Part shown: positions 7,918-16,784 of the stretch, piece after piece | How the letters are laid out: every line of letters begins with the position of its first letter | How positions within the stretch are numbered: position 1 is the stretch's first letter | The notes under the pieces: generated by a model | The model's input: the letters and a program-made list of their open reading frames with translations, nothing else | What the model was told of the DNA's origin: nothing | The model's database searches: none | Assembly: GCA_947259505.1 (NCBI GenBank) | Contig: CAMYLT010000002.1 | Span: forward strand, 392,598-456,597 | DNA: 64,000 nucleotides | From: an uncultured Porticoccus sp. | GTDB lineage: Bacteria; Pseudomonadota; Gammaproteobacteria; Pseudomonadales; Porticoccaceae | Reading direction: 5' to 3' | Translations under genes and position numbers: made by a program

Positions 7918-8588
7918 TTCAGCAACCTCTCAATCTCTGTTTCAGAAAGTCTAGGTGCAAATTTCTCAGAGAGTTTCATGAGGGTTGAAAAGTCAAAATG
8001 GCTGCCAGCCTTCGGGATATTATTGATATCGCGAACAACAAGAATACCCTTTTCAGTTATTCCATTTGTCACTGCATCAGCAGCGCTCACTTCAACTATG
8101 TCATTAATTTTAAAGCCAAATGAATCATTTTGTTTGTTAAACCTAAGACTTAGCTCCTCAGAACCTTCGACAATATTTGTAAAATATTTGTTGCGAAGAG
8201 TTCTAACGGCCATATTATCCTTATGAAAGTACCTTGCAATCATCCCAAAACGTACAATTTCTTGCTTTTCTAAGATGTACTTAATCAGTCCAGAAACTTT
8301 TGCATTGAAATCTTTTAATAGATCGCTATTGCTTTTTTCTTCACTAATTCTCGAAAGAGTAAAGTCTATTCTTGAGCGCGAAATGTTACACCCATAACTC
8401 CCGTTTCCTGACCTCAAAATAATTACCGGAACCTCAGGTGGCAACTCCCTCGGGGTAGGTATCATCTGAGGCATTGCATCAAAAATATTCAGGAGCTTCG
8501 AATTCAGATCCCCAAATTCAATATCAGGCCTATCTACGATGTCTTTTAAAAAGAACGCAAATTGCAAGTTCAATATCTTAGTTTTCAT
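7914..8588 (-). CDS. Cassette ORF, hypothetical soluble protein
   Basis: 224 residues with no signal peptide or membrane segment and no motif I recognise. The ATG at 8588 has a good ribosome-binding site (GGAGAAAGA). AT-rich codon use contrasts with the flanking genes. It is the first gene of the coupled pair. No upstream attC could be found in 8589-8834; isolated GTTATG motifs there (minus strand, near 8620 and 8779) lack partners. Confidence 0.6.
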   Translation of the reverse strand: MKTKILNLQFAFFLKDIVDRPDIEFGDLNSKLLNIFDAMPQMIPTPRELPPEVPVIILRSGNGSYGCNISRSRIDFTLSRISEEKSNSDLLKDFNAKVSGLIKYILEKQEIVRFGMIARYFHKDNMAVRTLRNKYFTNIVEGSEELSLRFNKQNDSFGFKINDIVEVSAADAVTNGITEKGILVVRDINNIPKAGSHFDFSTLMKLSEKFAPRLSETEIERLLK

Positions 8589-8834
8589 TCTTTCTCCATG
8601 GCTTAATTCAATTCAGAGGCATAACAGTCTGTTAATGAGGCCTTCTGCTTCACAAGCATTATTTTCGGCGCAACAATTTCTCTGTGATCCAAAAAGGAGG
8701 GGATATGGTGAGCAGGCCGTCCAGTGGTCTCTTTTGAAGGGAAATGCCGCCATTCCTTTGGTCATGACATTGATTAAGCCATAACTCCCGCCCTAGAACA
8801 AAGCCCTTGTGCCCCAACCACCGTGGACGCCTGC

Positions 8835-9755
8835 TTAGTACTCCACAACCTGCTCAATGTCTGTCTGCGGTTTTTTTCTTCTCGCCAACAGTACCCACAA
8901 TTTCTGGTGAATTGCCAGCGCCAGCAGAATCAATCCCGCCCCCAGCATCATCGGCAATGTCACCACTTCATCGACCACCAACACCCCCAGCAGCATGGCC
9001 AGCACCGGGGTGATAAGGGGGATTAGCGACACGGTTTCCACCGTGAGGTGGTTGAGGATGTAGTAGTAGGCGACAAAGCCCACCAGCGAGGCAAACAGCG
9101 CCAGGTACAACAGCGACGCCAGCCCTATTGGGCTGTAATGAATCGGTTCGACACCAAATACCAGCACCCAGGTGATCAACATGCCGGGCAGGGAAAAGGC
9201 CATGGCGCCAAGGGTCTGCTCCAGTGCTGGCACCTTGATGGTTTTACTGAGCCGTTTTACCCACAGGGCACTGCTTGAAAAGGTCACATTGGAGATCAGC
9301 ATTAAACCAATGCCGATGGCACCGCCCTCGCCCACTCTGGCGCGGTCGAAGAAGATACATAGCAGACCGACCATGGCCAGCGAGATGGCCATCAGCTTGC
9401 GCGGTTGCAAGGCGCTTTCCCCGAGGATGGGCCGACTGAGCAATGCCGTGAAAAACGGCGACAGCCCGAACATCAGCGAGATCAGCCCGGAGGAAATATA
9501 GTCTGCCGCCATGTACACCACGGCCATGTTGGGGAACAGGCTGATGGAGGCCGCGGCATAGATTTTCCAGTGGCGACGGATATTCAACCCCGCATAACCG
9601 AACAGGGTGCAGACGATGCTGCCCACCAGAAACGCGAGCATGATCCGCAGGCTCAGGCCCGCCATGGGGCTGAAGGCTTCGCCGCCCAGTTTGATCGACA
9701 GGGGTGTGGTGGCCCAGATCAATATCACCAGCAAATAGGCCAGTTGTACCAGCAT
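8835..9755 (-). CDS. EamA/DMT family transporter
   Basis: 306 residues with about ten hydrophobic helices in two repeats of the EamA domain. The first begins LVILIWATTPLSIKLGGEAFSP; the second covers roughly 150-285 (ISNVTFSSSALWVKRL, PLITPVLAMLLGVLVVDE). These inner-membrane permeases usually export amino acids or other small metabolites; the substrate cannot be read here. The ATG at 9755 follows GGAGA. Upstream lies a possible transcription attenuator. Confidence 0.88.
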   Translation of the reverse strand: MLVQLAYLLVILIWATTPLSIKLGGEAFSPMAGLSLRIMLAFLVGSIVCTLFGYAGLNIRRHWKIYAAASISLFPNMAVVYMAADYISSGLISLMFGLSPFFTALLSRPILGESALQPRKLMAISLAMVGLLCIFFDRARVGEGGAIGIGLMLISNVTFSSSALWVKRLSKTIKVPALEQTLGAMAFSLPGMLITWVLVFGVEPIHYSPIGLASLLYLALFASLVGFVAYYYILNHLTVETVSLIPLITPVLAMLLGVLVVDEVVTLPMMLGAGLILLALAIHQKLWVLLARRKKPQTDIEQVVEY

Positions 9756-9808
9756 GGTATTCTCCGAATACTCACCGCGACATCTGAAAACCTGTGACCT
9801 GAAACGAG

Positions 9809-9839
9809 AAAGGCCGCAGAGGAGATGTCTGCGGCCTTT
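9809..9839 (-). terminator. GC-rich hairpin in the EamA leader (terminator or attenuator)
   Basis: Perfect 12-bp arms AAAGGCCGCAGA (9809-9820) and TCTGCGGCCTTT (9828-9839) with a 7-nt loop. On the minus strand it is followed by a T-biased stretch (CTTTCTCGTTTC) and lies about 55 bp before the EamA start codon. Upstream, TGCGGC near 9876-9881 (as read on the minus strand) could pair with the first arm and block the hairpin. Confidence 0.45.
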
Positions 9840-9865
9840 GAAAAAGAGGGTTTGTTTTTTCTAGC

Positions 9866-9952
9866 TCATTTTTCTGCCGCACAACGTCGCGCCCAGCGCA
9901 CTGCATGATTGCGCTTTGCCACGAGTGGTTTGACAGAAAACATAAAATTCAT
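9866..9952 (-). other. Possible leader peptide in the 9756-10142 intergenic region
   Basis: A 28-codon frame on the minus strand runs from ATG at 9952 to TGA at 9866, just before the hairpin at 9809-9839. It contains one Trp and one Cys (RWARRCAAEK end). No good ribosome-binding site is visible and there is no run of one regulatory amino acid, so a leader role is tentative. The remainder of this ~390-bp gap between EamA and AEC genes shows nothing else I can name. Confidence 0.2.
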
Positions 9953-10142
9953 ATTTATTAATTAATCGTTGTTGATACGTTGTTTGGAATGTTGATAAAC
10001 AGTGGCCTAACTATACCCAGACCCTTCCGACCAGAACAAGCGGCAATCGCAAAAAAATGACGGGCGACCGAGAAATACACCAGACATATTTTCACGGCAG
10101 GCGGGCTGGTATGATGGCGGCCTGTTTTTTCGACCTGTAGTT

Positions 10143-11105
10143 ATGAACGAATCCACCCCCCTCGGGCTATTTGCCTTTGCCCTGTCCATTACCGGCCCCA
10201 TCTTCCTGGTGGTATTGCTGGGGCTGTTCCTGAAACGCATCGGCCAGGTGCCCGCGGAATTTGTGAGGCCCGCCTCCAACCTGGTATTTAACGTCGGTTT
10301 ACCGGTGGTGCTGTTTCTCAGCATCTATCGGGCGGATCTGACCAACTTCGTGATGGGTGTACCGCTGCTGGTGGCCCTGCCCCTGACCCTGCTGCTGTTT
10401 GCGCTGTCGTGGCCTGTCGGAAAATGGCTGACCGGCAATGCGGCAGAGCAGGGCATTTTTGTGCAGGGAGCCTTTCGCGGCAATCTGGCGGTGATCGGGC
10501 TGGCATTTTGTAACAATGCCTACGGCCAGGTGGGGCTGGCGACAGCGGCAGTGCCCATCGCCCTGCTGACGGTGCTCTACAATGTGTTGGCAGTGGTGGC
10601 GCTGAATCCGCTCCAGACCGGCGACGGCCAGTCTCCGCTGCGGCGCATGCTGCGCAATACCCTGCGCAACCCGCTGCTGATCAGTATCGTGCTGGGATTT
10701 TTGATGAAGTTCAGCGGCCTGGCGCTGCCGAAATTACTGGAGGACACGGGTAATTACTTTGCCCAGATGACCCTGCCGCTGGCACTGCTGTGTATCGGCG
10801 CCTCCATGAATTTGAGTGCACTGAAACACTCTGGGGCCAGTACGCTGGGCACGTCGTTGATCAAACTGGTGGCGACGCCGCTGCTGATTGTCGGCACGGC
10901 AGCCTGGCTCGGGGTGAATGGTATGGCGTTGGGAATTCTGTTTTTCCTGACCTCTTCGCCCACCGCAGTGGCCAGCTTTATTCAGGTCAGGGCGATGGGT
11001 GGCAATGGTGAGCTGGCAGCGAACATGGTGGTGCTGTCTACCCTGCTGGGCATATTAACGGTGACCGGCGGGCTGCTGACCCTAAAAGCCCTGGGCCTGG
11101 TCTAG
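10143..11105 (+). CDS. AEC (auxin efflux carrier) family permease
   Basis: 320 residues and about ten membrane helices arranged as two five-helix halves. Family-typical segments include the N-terminal SITGPIFLVVLLGLFLKRIG, NLVFNVGLPVVLF, and FRGNLAVIGLAFCNNAYG. Bacterial members move malate, malonate and other organic anions; the substrate is unknown here. It starts at ATG 10143. Its 3' end overlaps the convergent hemerythrin gene by 24 bp. Confidence 0.88.
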   Translation: MNESTPLGLFAFALSITGPIFLVVLLGLFLKRIGQVPAEFVRPASNLVFNVGLPVVLFLSIYRADLTNFVMGVPLLVALPLTLLLFALSWPVGKWLTGNAAEQGIFVQGAFRGNLAVIGLAFCNNAYGQVGLATAAVPIALLTVLYNVLAVVALNPLQTGDGQSPLRRMLRNTLRNPLLISIVLGFLMKFSGLALPKLLEDTGNYFAQMTLPLALLCIGASMNLSALKHSGASTLGTSLIKLVATPLLIVGTAAWLGVNGMALGILFFLTSSPTAVASFIQVRAMGGNGELAANMVVLSTLLGILTVTGGLLTLKALGLV

Positions 11106-11522
11106 GTCGTCGTGACGAACCCGGTGGATATAGGTGGCACTGACGGTATCCATGTTCACCAGGTGGTTCATCAGCCAGTGAGGGAACACATTCAGCACAT
11201 AATCCCTCGCCCGCGCCAGGTCACGTGTGCGGAGCCAATGCTGTAGCTCCTTGTCCATGCCAGAAAGCAGGTGCTGATGCTCCGCCAAGTGCAGCTCGTA
11301 AGCGGGAAACCCGTATCTCTCCATTTCCCGGTTTTCGTGTTCAAAATGTGTGTGGTGATGGTTCAGCAGTTCGAAAAATGCCCCATCAATGGCGGCAATC
11401 TGATCCTCGGGGCCGCTCCCCGTCAGCAATTCTTCCAACCGATTGGTGATCACCAGGGTTTCCTGATGATCGTGGTTCACAAATTCCAGGTCTACTTGGG
11501 GAATATGATGGTGGTCGAGCAT
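11082..11522 (-). CDS. Bacteriohemerythrin-like protein
   Basis: A hemerythrin domain that binds a non-heme di-iron centre and O2. From the ATG at 11522 it has 146 residues; GAGGG seven bases upstream favours this over the ATG at 11540. Ligand pattern seen: an early histidine region (NHDHQETL), HTHFEHE at about 57-63, HLAEHQH at about 78-84, and the late FPHWLMNHLVNMD. This matches the H-HxxxE-HxxxH-HxxxxD order. The protein is soluble. Likely oxygen sensing, storage or delivery. Confidence 0.85.
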   Translation of the reverse strand: MLDHHHIPQVDLEFVNHDHQETLVITNRLEELLTGSGPEDQIAAIDGAFFELLNHHHTHFEHENREMERYGFPAYELHLAEHQHLLSGMDKELQHWLRTRDLARARDYVLNVFPHWLMNHLVNMDTVSATYIHRVRHDDLDQAQGF

Positions 11523-11678
11523 AACGGCACCCTCTCGCATTGGCGCATGAAACTAAGCCATGAACAGGAAAATCTACATTGATAATAATCAACTGTAGTC
11601 CATTTTTTGCGGACGTGGCGAAGCACGGAAGCCACGGGTAGAATACCGCTTTGCCCGAACACCCGATTGAGGTCTGCT

Positions 11679-14597
11679 ATGAGTGTACAGGCACATCCTG
11701 CCTTTGAATTTCTGCGTACTGAGCGCGTAGAGTCCCTGAATATTGATGTCGCGGAATACCGCCACCGCAAGACTGGCGCCCAGCATATTCATATCAGCGC
11801 CGACAACCCGGAAAACGTGTTTCTGGTGGCCCTGCGCACGGTGCCCCACGATTCCACCGGGGTCGCCCACATCCTCGAGCACACGGCGCTGTGCGGCAGT
11901 GAAAAATACCCGGTGCGGGACCCGTTCTTCATGATGATTCGGCGCTCGCTGAACACCTTCATGAACGCCTTTACCAGTTCCGACTGGACCGCCTACCCCT
12001 TCGCCAGCCAGAACCGCAAAGATTTCAACAATCTGCTGGATGTGTATCTGGACGCGGTGTTCTTCTCGCGACTCGATGAAATGGATTTCGCTCAGGAAGG
12101 CCATCGGGTGGAGTTTGCCGAACCGGAAGACCCCCAATCACCGCTGGTCTACAAGGGCGTGGTGTACAACGAGATGAAGGGCGCCATGAGTTCGGTGCCG
12201 TCCACCCTGTGGCATACCCTGTGCGAATACCTCTATCCCACCACCACCTATCACTACAACAGCGGCGGTGACCCGGCCTGTATTCCGGACCTGACCTACC
12301 AGCAGCTGAAAAGCTTCTATAAAACCCATTACCACCCGTCCAATGCGATTTTCATGACTTTTGGCGATATCCCGGCGGCGCAGTTGCAGGCGGACTTTGA
12401 AAGCCACGCCCTGAGCCGCTTCGACCCGCTCGATGTCAATATCGCCGTGCCCGATGAAAAGCGTTACAGCGAACCGATGGCGGTGGAACGGCCCTACGCC
12501 TTTAACGAGGAGGGCGAAACCGACAACAAGACCCATATCATCATGGGTTGGCTGCTGGGTAAGGCTACCGATCTGGAAGCCAGCATGGAAGCAAACCTGT
12601 TGTGCAGCGTGCTGCTCGACAACAGCGCCTCACCGCTGCAAAAAGCCCTGGAAACCACCGAACTGGGTTCCGCGCCCTCTCCCCTCTGTGGCCTGGATGA
12701 CTCCCAGCGGGAATTGTGTTTTGTCTGCGGTATTGAAGGCAGTGAGGCAGATCGCGCTGAAGACCTGGAACAACTGATTCTGGATGTGTTGCGTGATGTG
12801 GTGGAAAACGGCATTCCCCAGGAGCAACTGGAAGCCTCACTGCATCAACTGGAATTGCAACAGCGGGAAATTGGCGGCGATGGCCACCCTTACGGCCTGC
12901 AACTGATTCTGACCGCACTGACCAGCGCCACCCATCGCGGTGACCCTATTGCCCTGCTGAACCTCGATCCGGTGCTGGACAAGCTGCGCGCCGAGATTAA
13001 GGACCCGGACTACATCAAACGTCTGGCCCGCAATCTGCTGCTCGATAATCCTCACCGGGTGCGGCTCACCATGGTGCCAGATACCCAGTTGTCGGCACAG
13101 CGCGAAGCAGAAGAGGCCAAGAAACTGGCCGCCATCAAGGACAGCTTCGACGAAATGGGCAAACAGGCGGTCATTGAACGGGCCAAAACCCTGAAGCAGC
13201 GCCAGGAGAAAAAAGACGACGAGTCCATTCTGCCAAAAGTGGGACTGGAAGACGTGCCGCCGGAAATGGCGTATGTGAATGCCACCGAAAGGCAGTCCAG
13301 TCCGCTACCCCTCACCAGCTACGGTGCTGGCACCAACGGGCTGGTGTATCAACAGATGATTCTGCCGATGCCCGCCCTGAGTGACGAGCAGCTCGACCTG
13401 CTGCCGATCTATTGCCAGAGCCTCACCGAACTGGGGGTTGGCGACAAGGATTACCTAGCGACACAACTGTGGCAATCCCGCGTCTGCGGCAGCATTCATG
13501 CCTACGCCAGTGTGCGCGGCAAACCGGATAACGAGCAGATACTGTCTGGCCATATGACCCTGTCCGCCAAGGGTCTGACCCGCAATCAGGGCGAATTGAG
13601 CGACCTGATGCAGGCCACACTGGAGCAGGTCCGTTTTGACGAACTGTCGAGAATTCGTGAACTGATCGCCCAGACCCGCGCCCGCCGCGAGACCAGTGTC
13701 ACCGGCAGCGGCCACAGTCTGGCCATGGCAGCAGCTGCCAGTGGCATCAGCCCCGGGGCAAGGCTCGCTCACCATTGGGCTGGCTTGTCAGGCATCCGCC
13801 AGATCAAACAACTGGATGCGGCACTGGCCGATAAAGCCAAGTTGGCCGATTTGGCAGAGCAACTGGCCGGACTCCATCAGCTGATGCTAAAAACGCCACG
13901 GCAATATTTACTGGTGGGCGAACATGACAAACTGGCCGACTACCAACAGGTGCTTCAGCAGCATTTTGCCTCAGTGACAGGTACGGATTTCCAACCTTTT
14001 AGCCAGCCAGAGGTACACCAGCAGGTGGCCGCACTTTGGAAGACCAGCACCCAGGTGAATTTCTGCGCCAAGGCCTACCCTACAGTGCCGCTGTCTCACC
14101 CGGATGCCGCACCGCTTACGGTGTTGGGTGGCTTCCTGCGCAATGGCTATCTGCACAGGGCTATCCGCGAACAGGGCGGCGCCTATGGCGGTGGTGCCAG
14201 CCAGGAGAACAACATTGCAGCGTTCCGCTTCTTCTCTTATCGCGATCCGCGCATCGAAGGCACGCTGAACGACTTTGATGCCGCCCTCCAGTGGCTACAC
14301 AATGAACCCCATGAGTGGCGACAGGTGGAAGAGGCCATCCTTGGGGTGATCGGCTCCCTCGACAAACCCGGTTCTCCGGCGGGCGAAGCCAAGGAAACCT
14401 TCCATGCTGAACTGTACGGTCGCAGCCACGAGGTGCGGGAAACCTTCCGCAACCGAATTCGCCAGGTCACGCTGGACGACCTGAAGCGGGTGGCCGCCAC
14501 CTATCTGATCCCGGAGCGGGCCAGCACGGCTGTGGTTACCAATCCCGACCAGGCCAAGCTGGCCGAGATCCTCAAACTGACGCCGGAATCCCTCTAG
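11679..14597 (+). CDS. M16C metallopeptidase (PreP/presequence-protease type)
   Basis: A 972-residue insulinase-family zinc protease that degrades small unfolded peptides in a closed chamber. The inverted zinc motif HILEH is at residues 64-68, followed by LCGSEKYPVRDPFF and the FMNAFTSSDWTAYPFAS block characteristic of the PreP/Cym1 branch. The inactive C-terminal half contains REQGGAYGGGA, the substrate-closing region. The length (about 970) is normal for single-chain M16C. The start at 11679 is preferred over an upstream frame extension to 11607 because it has GAGG upstream and restores the family N-terminus. No signal peptide. The gene overlaps the following thioesterase gene by one base. 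Confidence 0.93.
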   Translation: MSVQAHPAFEFLRTERVESLNIDVAEYRHRKTGAQHIHISADNPENVFLVALRTVPHDSTGVAHILEHTALCGSEKYPVRDPFFMMIRRSLNTFMNAFTSSDWTAYPFASQNRKDFNNLLDVYLDAVFFSRLDEMDFAQEGHRVEFAEPEDPQSPLVYKGVVYNEMKGAMSSVPSTLWHTLCEYLYPTTTYHYNSGGDPACIPDLTYQQLKSFYKTHYHPSNAIFMTFGDIPAAQLQADFESHALSRFDPLDVNIAVPDEKRYSEPMAVERPYAFNEEGETDNKTHIIMGWLLGKATDLEASMEANLLCSVLLDNSASPLQKALETTELGSAPSPLCGLDDSQRELCFVCGIEGSEADRAEDLEQLILDVLRDVVENGIPQEQLEASLHQLELQQREIGGDGHPYGLQLILTALTSATHRGDPIALLNLDPVLDKLRAEIKDPDYIKRLARNLLLDNPHRVRLTMVPDTQLSAQREAEEAKKLAAIKDSFDEMGKQAVIERAKTLKQRQEKKDDESILPKVGLEDVPPEMAYVNATERQSSPLPLTSYGAGTNGLVYQQMILPMPALSDEQLDLLPIYCQSLTELGVGDKDYLATQLWQSRVCGSIHAYASVRGKPDNEQILSGHMTLSAKGLTRNQGELSDLMQATLEQVRFDELSRIRELIAQTRARRETSVTGSGHSLAMAAAASGISPGARLAHHWAGLSGIRQIKQLDAALADKAKLADLAEQLAGLHQLMLKTPRQYLLVGEHDKLADYQQVLQQHFASVTGTDFQPFSQPEVHQQVAALWKTSTQVNFCAKAYPTVPLSHPDAAPLTVLGGFLRNGYLHRAIREQGGAYGGGASQENNIAAFRFFSYRDPRIEGTLNDFDAALQWLHNEPHEWRQVEEAILGVIGSLDKPGSPAGEAKETFHAELYGRSHEVRETFRNRIRQVTLDDLKRVAATYLIPERASTAVVTNPDQAKLAEILKLTPESL

Positions 14598-15016
14598 TGT
14601 TTGAATTTCGCCTTGAACCGCGGTTTTCCGAAACCGATGCCTTGGGCCACATCAACAATGCGGTGTTGCCAGTGTGGTTCGAGGCGGCACGGGCGGACAT
14701 TTTTCGGTTGGTGCATCCCCGTCTGACACGGGACGACTGGCCGATGATTCTGGCCGGCATCCAGATCGATTTTATCGACCAGATTCACCTGGGCAGCGAA
14801 GTCACCATCACCACCGGCATCCGCAAAATCGGTACCAAGTCCTTTACCGTGGGCCAGCAGGCTTACCAAAATGGTAAGCGGGTGGCCCGTGGCGAAGCAG
14901 TGCTGGTGTGGTTCGACTACCAGCAGCAGGCCTCCCAGCCAATTCCGGATGAGGTACGCGCACTGCTCGGCGAACACTTGCTGGAAGCGCACTCGCAGGA
15001 AAACAGCGACCGATGA
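14597..15016 (+). CDS. YbgC/FadM-type acyl-CoA thioesterase (4HBT fold)
   Basis: 139 residues, starting with GTG at 14597 inside the stop of the upstream protease gene (TAGTG), which implies translational coupling. The hot-dog thioesterase signature is present: RFSETDALGHINNAVLPVWFEAAR, with D14 and H18 in the catalytic loop. The length is usual. It hydrolyses acyl-CoA thioesters; the chain preference is unknown. The stop overlaps the cmoA start. Confidence 0.9.
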   Translation: MFEFRLEPRFSETDALGHINNAVLPVWFEAARADIFRLVHPRLTRDDWPMILAGIQIDFIDQIHLGSEVTITTGIRKIGTKSFTVGQQAYQNGKRVARGEAVLVWFDYQQQASQPIPDEVRALLGEHLLEAHSQENSDR

Positions 15017-15744
15017 GCCGCAGCAAAGATAATCTCTACTCTGCGCCACAACTCAGTATTGCGGGATTCCGCTTTGACCGGGCAGTGGCGTCGGTCTTTC
15101 CCGACATGATCAAGCGCTCGGTGCCCGGCTACGAGACCATCATCGCCATGACCGGCACTCTGGCAGAGCGCTACGCGCAGCCGGGTAGCCGCTGTTACGA
15201 CCTGGGCTGTTCGCTGGGCGCTTCCACCATCGCCATGCGCCACCACATTGCCCACGACGACTGCCGTATTGTCGCGGTGGATAACAGTGAGGCAATGCTG
15301 GCCCAGTGCCGCGCCATCCTCGAGCAGGACGATGGCCAGATTCCGGTGGAACTGGTCTGCGACGACGTGCAGAACGTTGAGGTCAGCGACGCCTCTATGG
15401 CGGTACTGAATTTCACCCTGCAATTCATTCCCGTGCCCCAGCGCCGCGAACTGTTACACCATATCGCCGACGGACTGCGACCGGGCGGCGTGCTGGTGCT
15501 CTCGGAGAAAGTCGCTTTTGAAGACCCGCAACACCAGCAGCTGATGATTGAGTTGCACCACAATTTCAAACGCGCCAACGGCTATAGCGATCTGGAAATC
15601 AGCCAGAAGCGCTCCGCCCTTGAAGATGTGCTGATTCCCGAAACACTGGCTGTGCATCGCCAGCGATTGCGCGACGCCGGTTTCAGTAGCGTCGATGTCT
15701 GGTTCCAGTGCTTTAACTTCGCCTCGCTGATCGCCATCAAATAA
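15013..15744 (+). CDS. cmoA: Carboxy-S-adenosyl-L-methionine synthase CmoA
   Basis: 243 residues. It converts SAM and prephenate into carboxy-SAM, the donor used by CmoB. The N-terminus KDNLYSAPQLSIAGFRFDRAVASVFPDMI (in two overlapping conserved blocks) and the SAM motif CYDLGCSLGAST at residues 61-72 are diagnostic. It overlaps the thioesterase stop (ATGA) and is followed two bases later by cmoB, forming a clear operon. Confidence 0.96.
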   Translation: MSRSKDNLYSAPQLSIAGFRFDRAVASVFPDMIKRSVPGYETIIAMTGTLAERYAQPGSRCYDLGCSLGASTIAMRHHIAHDDCRIVAVDNSEAMLAQCRAILEQDDGQIPVELVCDDVQNVEVSDASMAVLNFTLQFIPVPQRRELLHHIADGLRPGGVLVLSEKVAFEDPQHQQLMIELHHNFKRANGYSDLEISQKRSALEDVLIPETLAVHRQRLRDAGFSSVDVWFQCFNFASLIAIK

Positions 15745-15746
15745 CC

Positions 15747-16715
15747 ATGATCAACTATTCCGATTTAATTGCCGAACTGGCCAGCGGCCCCCTTGCCCGG
15801 TGGGCAGAACTGCTGCCGCAACAGGTTGCCGAGGGCATGGCAGTGGAGCGCTGGGGCGACCTGCCGGACTGGCAGGTGGTACTGCAACGGTTGCCACCAT
15901 TAACCCCGTCTCAAATCGACCTGAAAGATGGTGTCACCATCGGCAGCGCCGAAGACTGCAACGACGCCAGCCGCCAGCATTTGCGTCAGGTATTGATGGG
16001 GCTACACCCTTGGCGCAAGGGCCCTTACGATCTGTTCGGCCTGCACCTCGATACCGAGTGGCGCTCGGACTGGAAATGGGATCGGGTAGCACCCCACTTG
16101 GCGCCGCTGCAAGACCGGCTGGTACTGGATGTGGGCTGCGGCAACGGCTACCACTGCTGGCGCATGCTCGGCGCGGGCGCCAAACGGGTGATTGGCATCG
16201 ACCCCTCCTGCAAGTTCGTGCACCAGTTCTATGCCCTGAAACACTATATGGGTGAGCTACCGGTGGACGTATTGCCGGTGGGCATTGAACAGATTCCGCC
16301 AGAGTTACAGGCTTTTGACACGGTTTTTTCCATGGGGGTGTTCTACCATCGCCGCTCGCCAATGGATCACCTGCGGGAACTGAAAGATTGCCTGCGCCCG
16401 GACGGCCAACTGGTCTTGGAAACACTGGTGATCGAAGGAGCCTTGGGGGAAGTGCTGGTGCCGGAAGGTCGTTACGCGAAGATGCGCAATGTGTGGTTTC
16501 TGCCCAGTCCCGACACCATGCTGTCCTGGCTGCGCAAATGTGGTTTTAAAAACCCGCGCATGGTGGACTGCACTCGTACAACGGTAGATGAGCAACGTTC
16601 CACAGAGTGGATGACCTTTGAATCACTGCCGGATTTTCTTGATCCGACCGATAGCAGCCACACGTTTGAAGGTCATCCGGGGCCGATCAGAGCCGTTTTT
16701 CTCGCCGAGGCCTAG
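15747..16715 (+). CDS. cmoB: tRNA U34 carboxymethyltransferase CmoB
   Basis: 322 residues. It transfers the carboxymethyl group from carboxy-SAM to 5-hydroxyuridine at tRNA position 34, giving cmo5U. Seen: the family N-terminal region with RKGPYDLFGLHLDTEWRSDW cut by the conserved WKWDRV, and the cofactor motif LVLDVGCGNGYHCWRML near residues 124-140. MGVFYHRRSPMDHL follows. Length and cmoA partnership are typical. Confidence 0.97.
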   Translation: MINYSDLIAELASGPLARWAELLPQQVAEGMAVERWGDLPDWQVVLQRLPPLTPSQIDLKDGVTIGSAEDCNDASRQHLRQVLMGLHPWRKGPYDLFGLHLDTEWRSDWKWDRVAPHLAPLQDRLVLDVGCGNGYHCWRMLGAGAKRVIGIDPSCKFVHQFYALKHYMGELPVDVLPVGIEQIPPELQAFDTVFSMGVFYHRRSPMDHLRELKDCLRPDGQLVLETLVIEGALGEVLVPEGRYAKMRNVWFLPSPDTMLSWLRKCGFKNPRMVDCTRTTVDEQRSTEWMTFESLPDFLDPTDSSHTFEGHPGPIRAVFLAEA

Positions 16716-16784
16716 AAAAACTAGCCGCGTTGCCATCACGGCGTTAAAAAGCTCCTCGAATCGTTCATTTATACCGCTGGAGTA

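Noticed and set aside
8589-8834. A further attC upstream of the first cassette gene
   Set aside because: GTTATG motifs near 8620 and 8779 (minus strand) have no complementary TAACAA arm at attC distance.
11607-11678. 24-codon extension of the M16 peptidase
   Set aside because: ATG 11679 has a ribosome-binding site and restores the usual family N-terminus.
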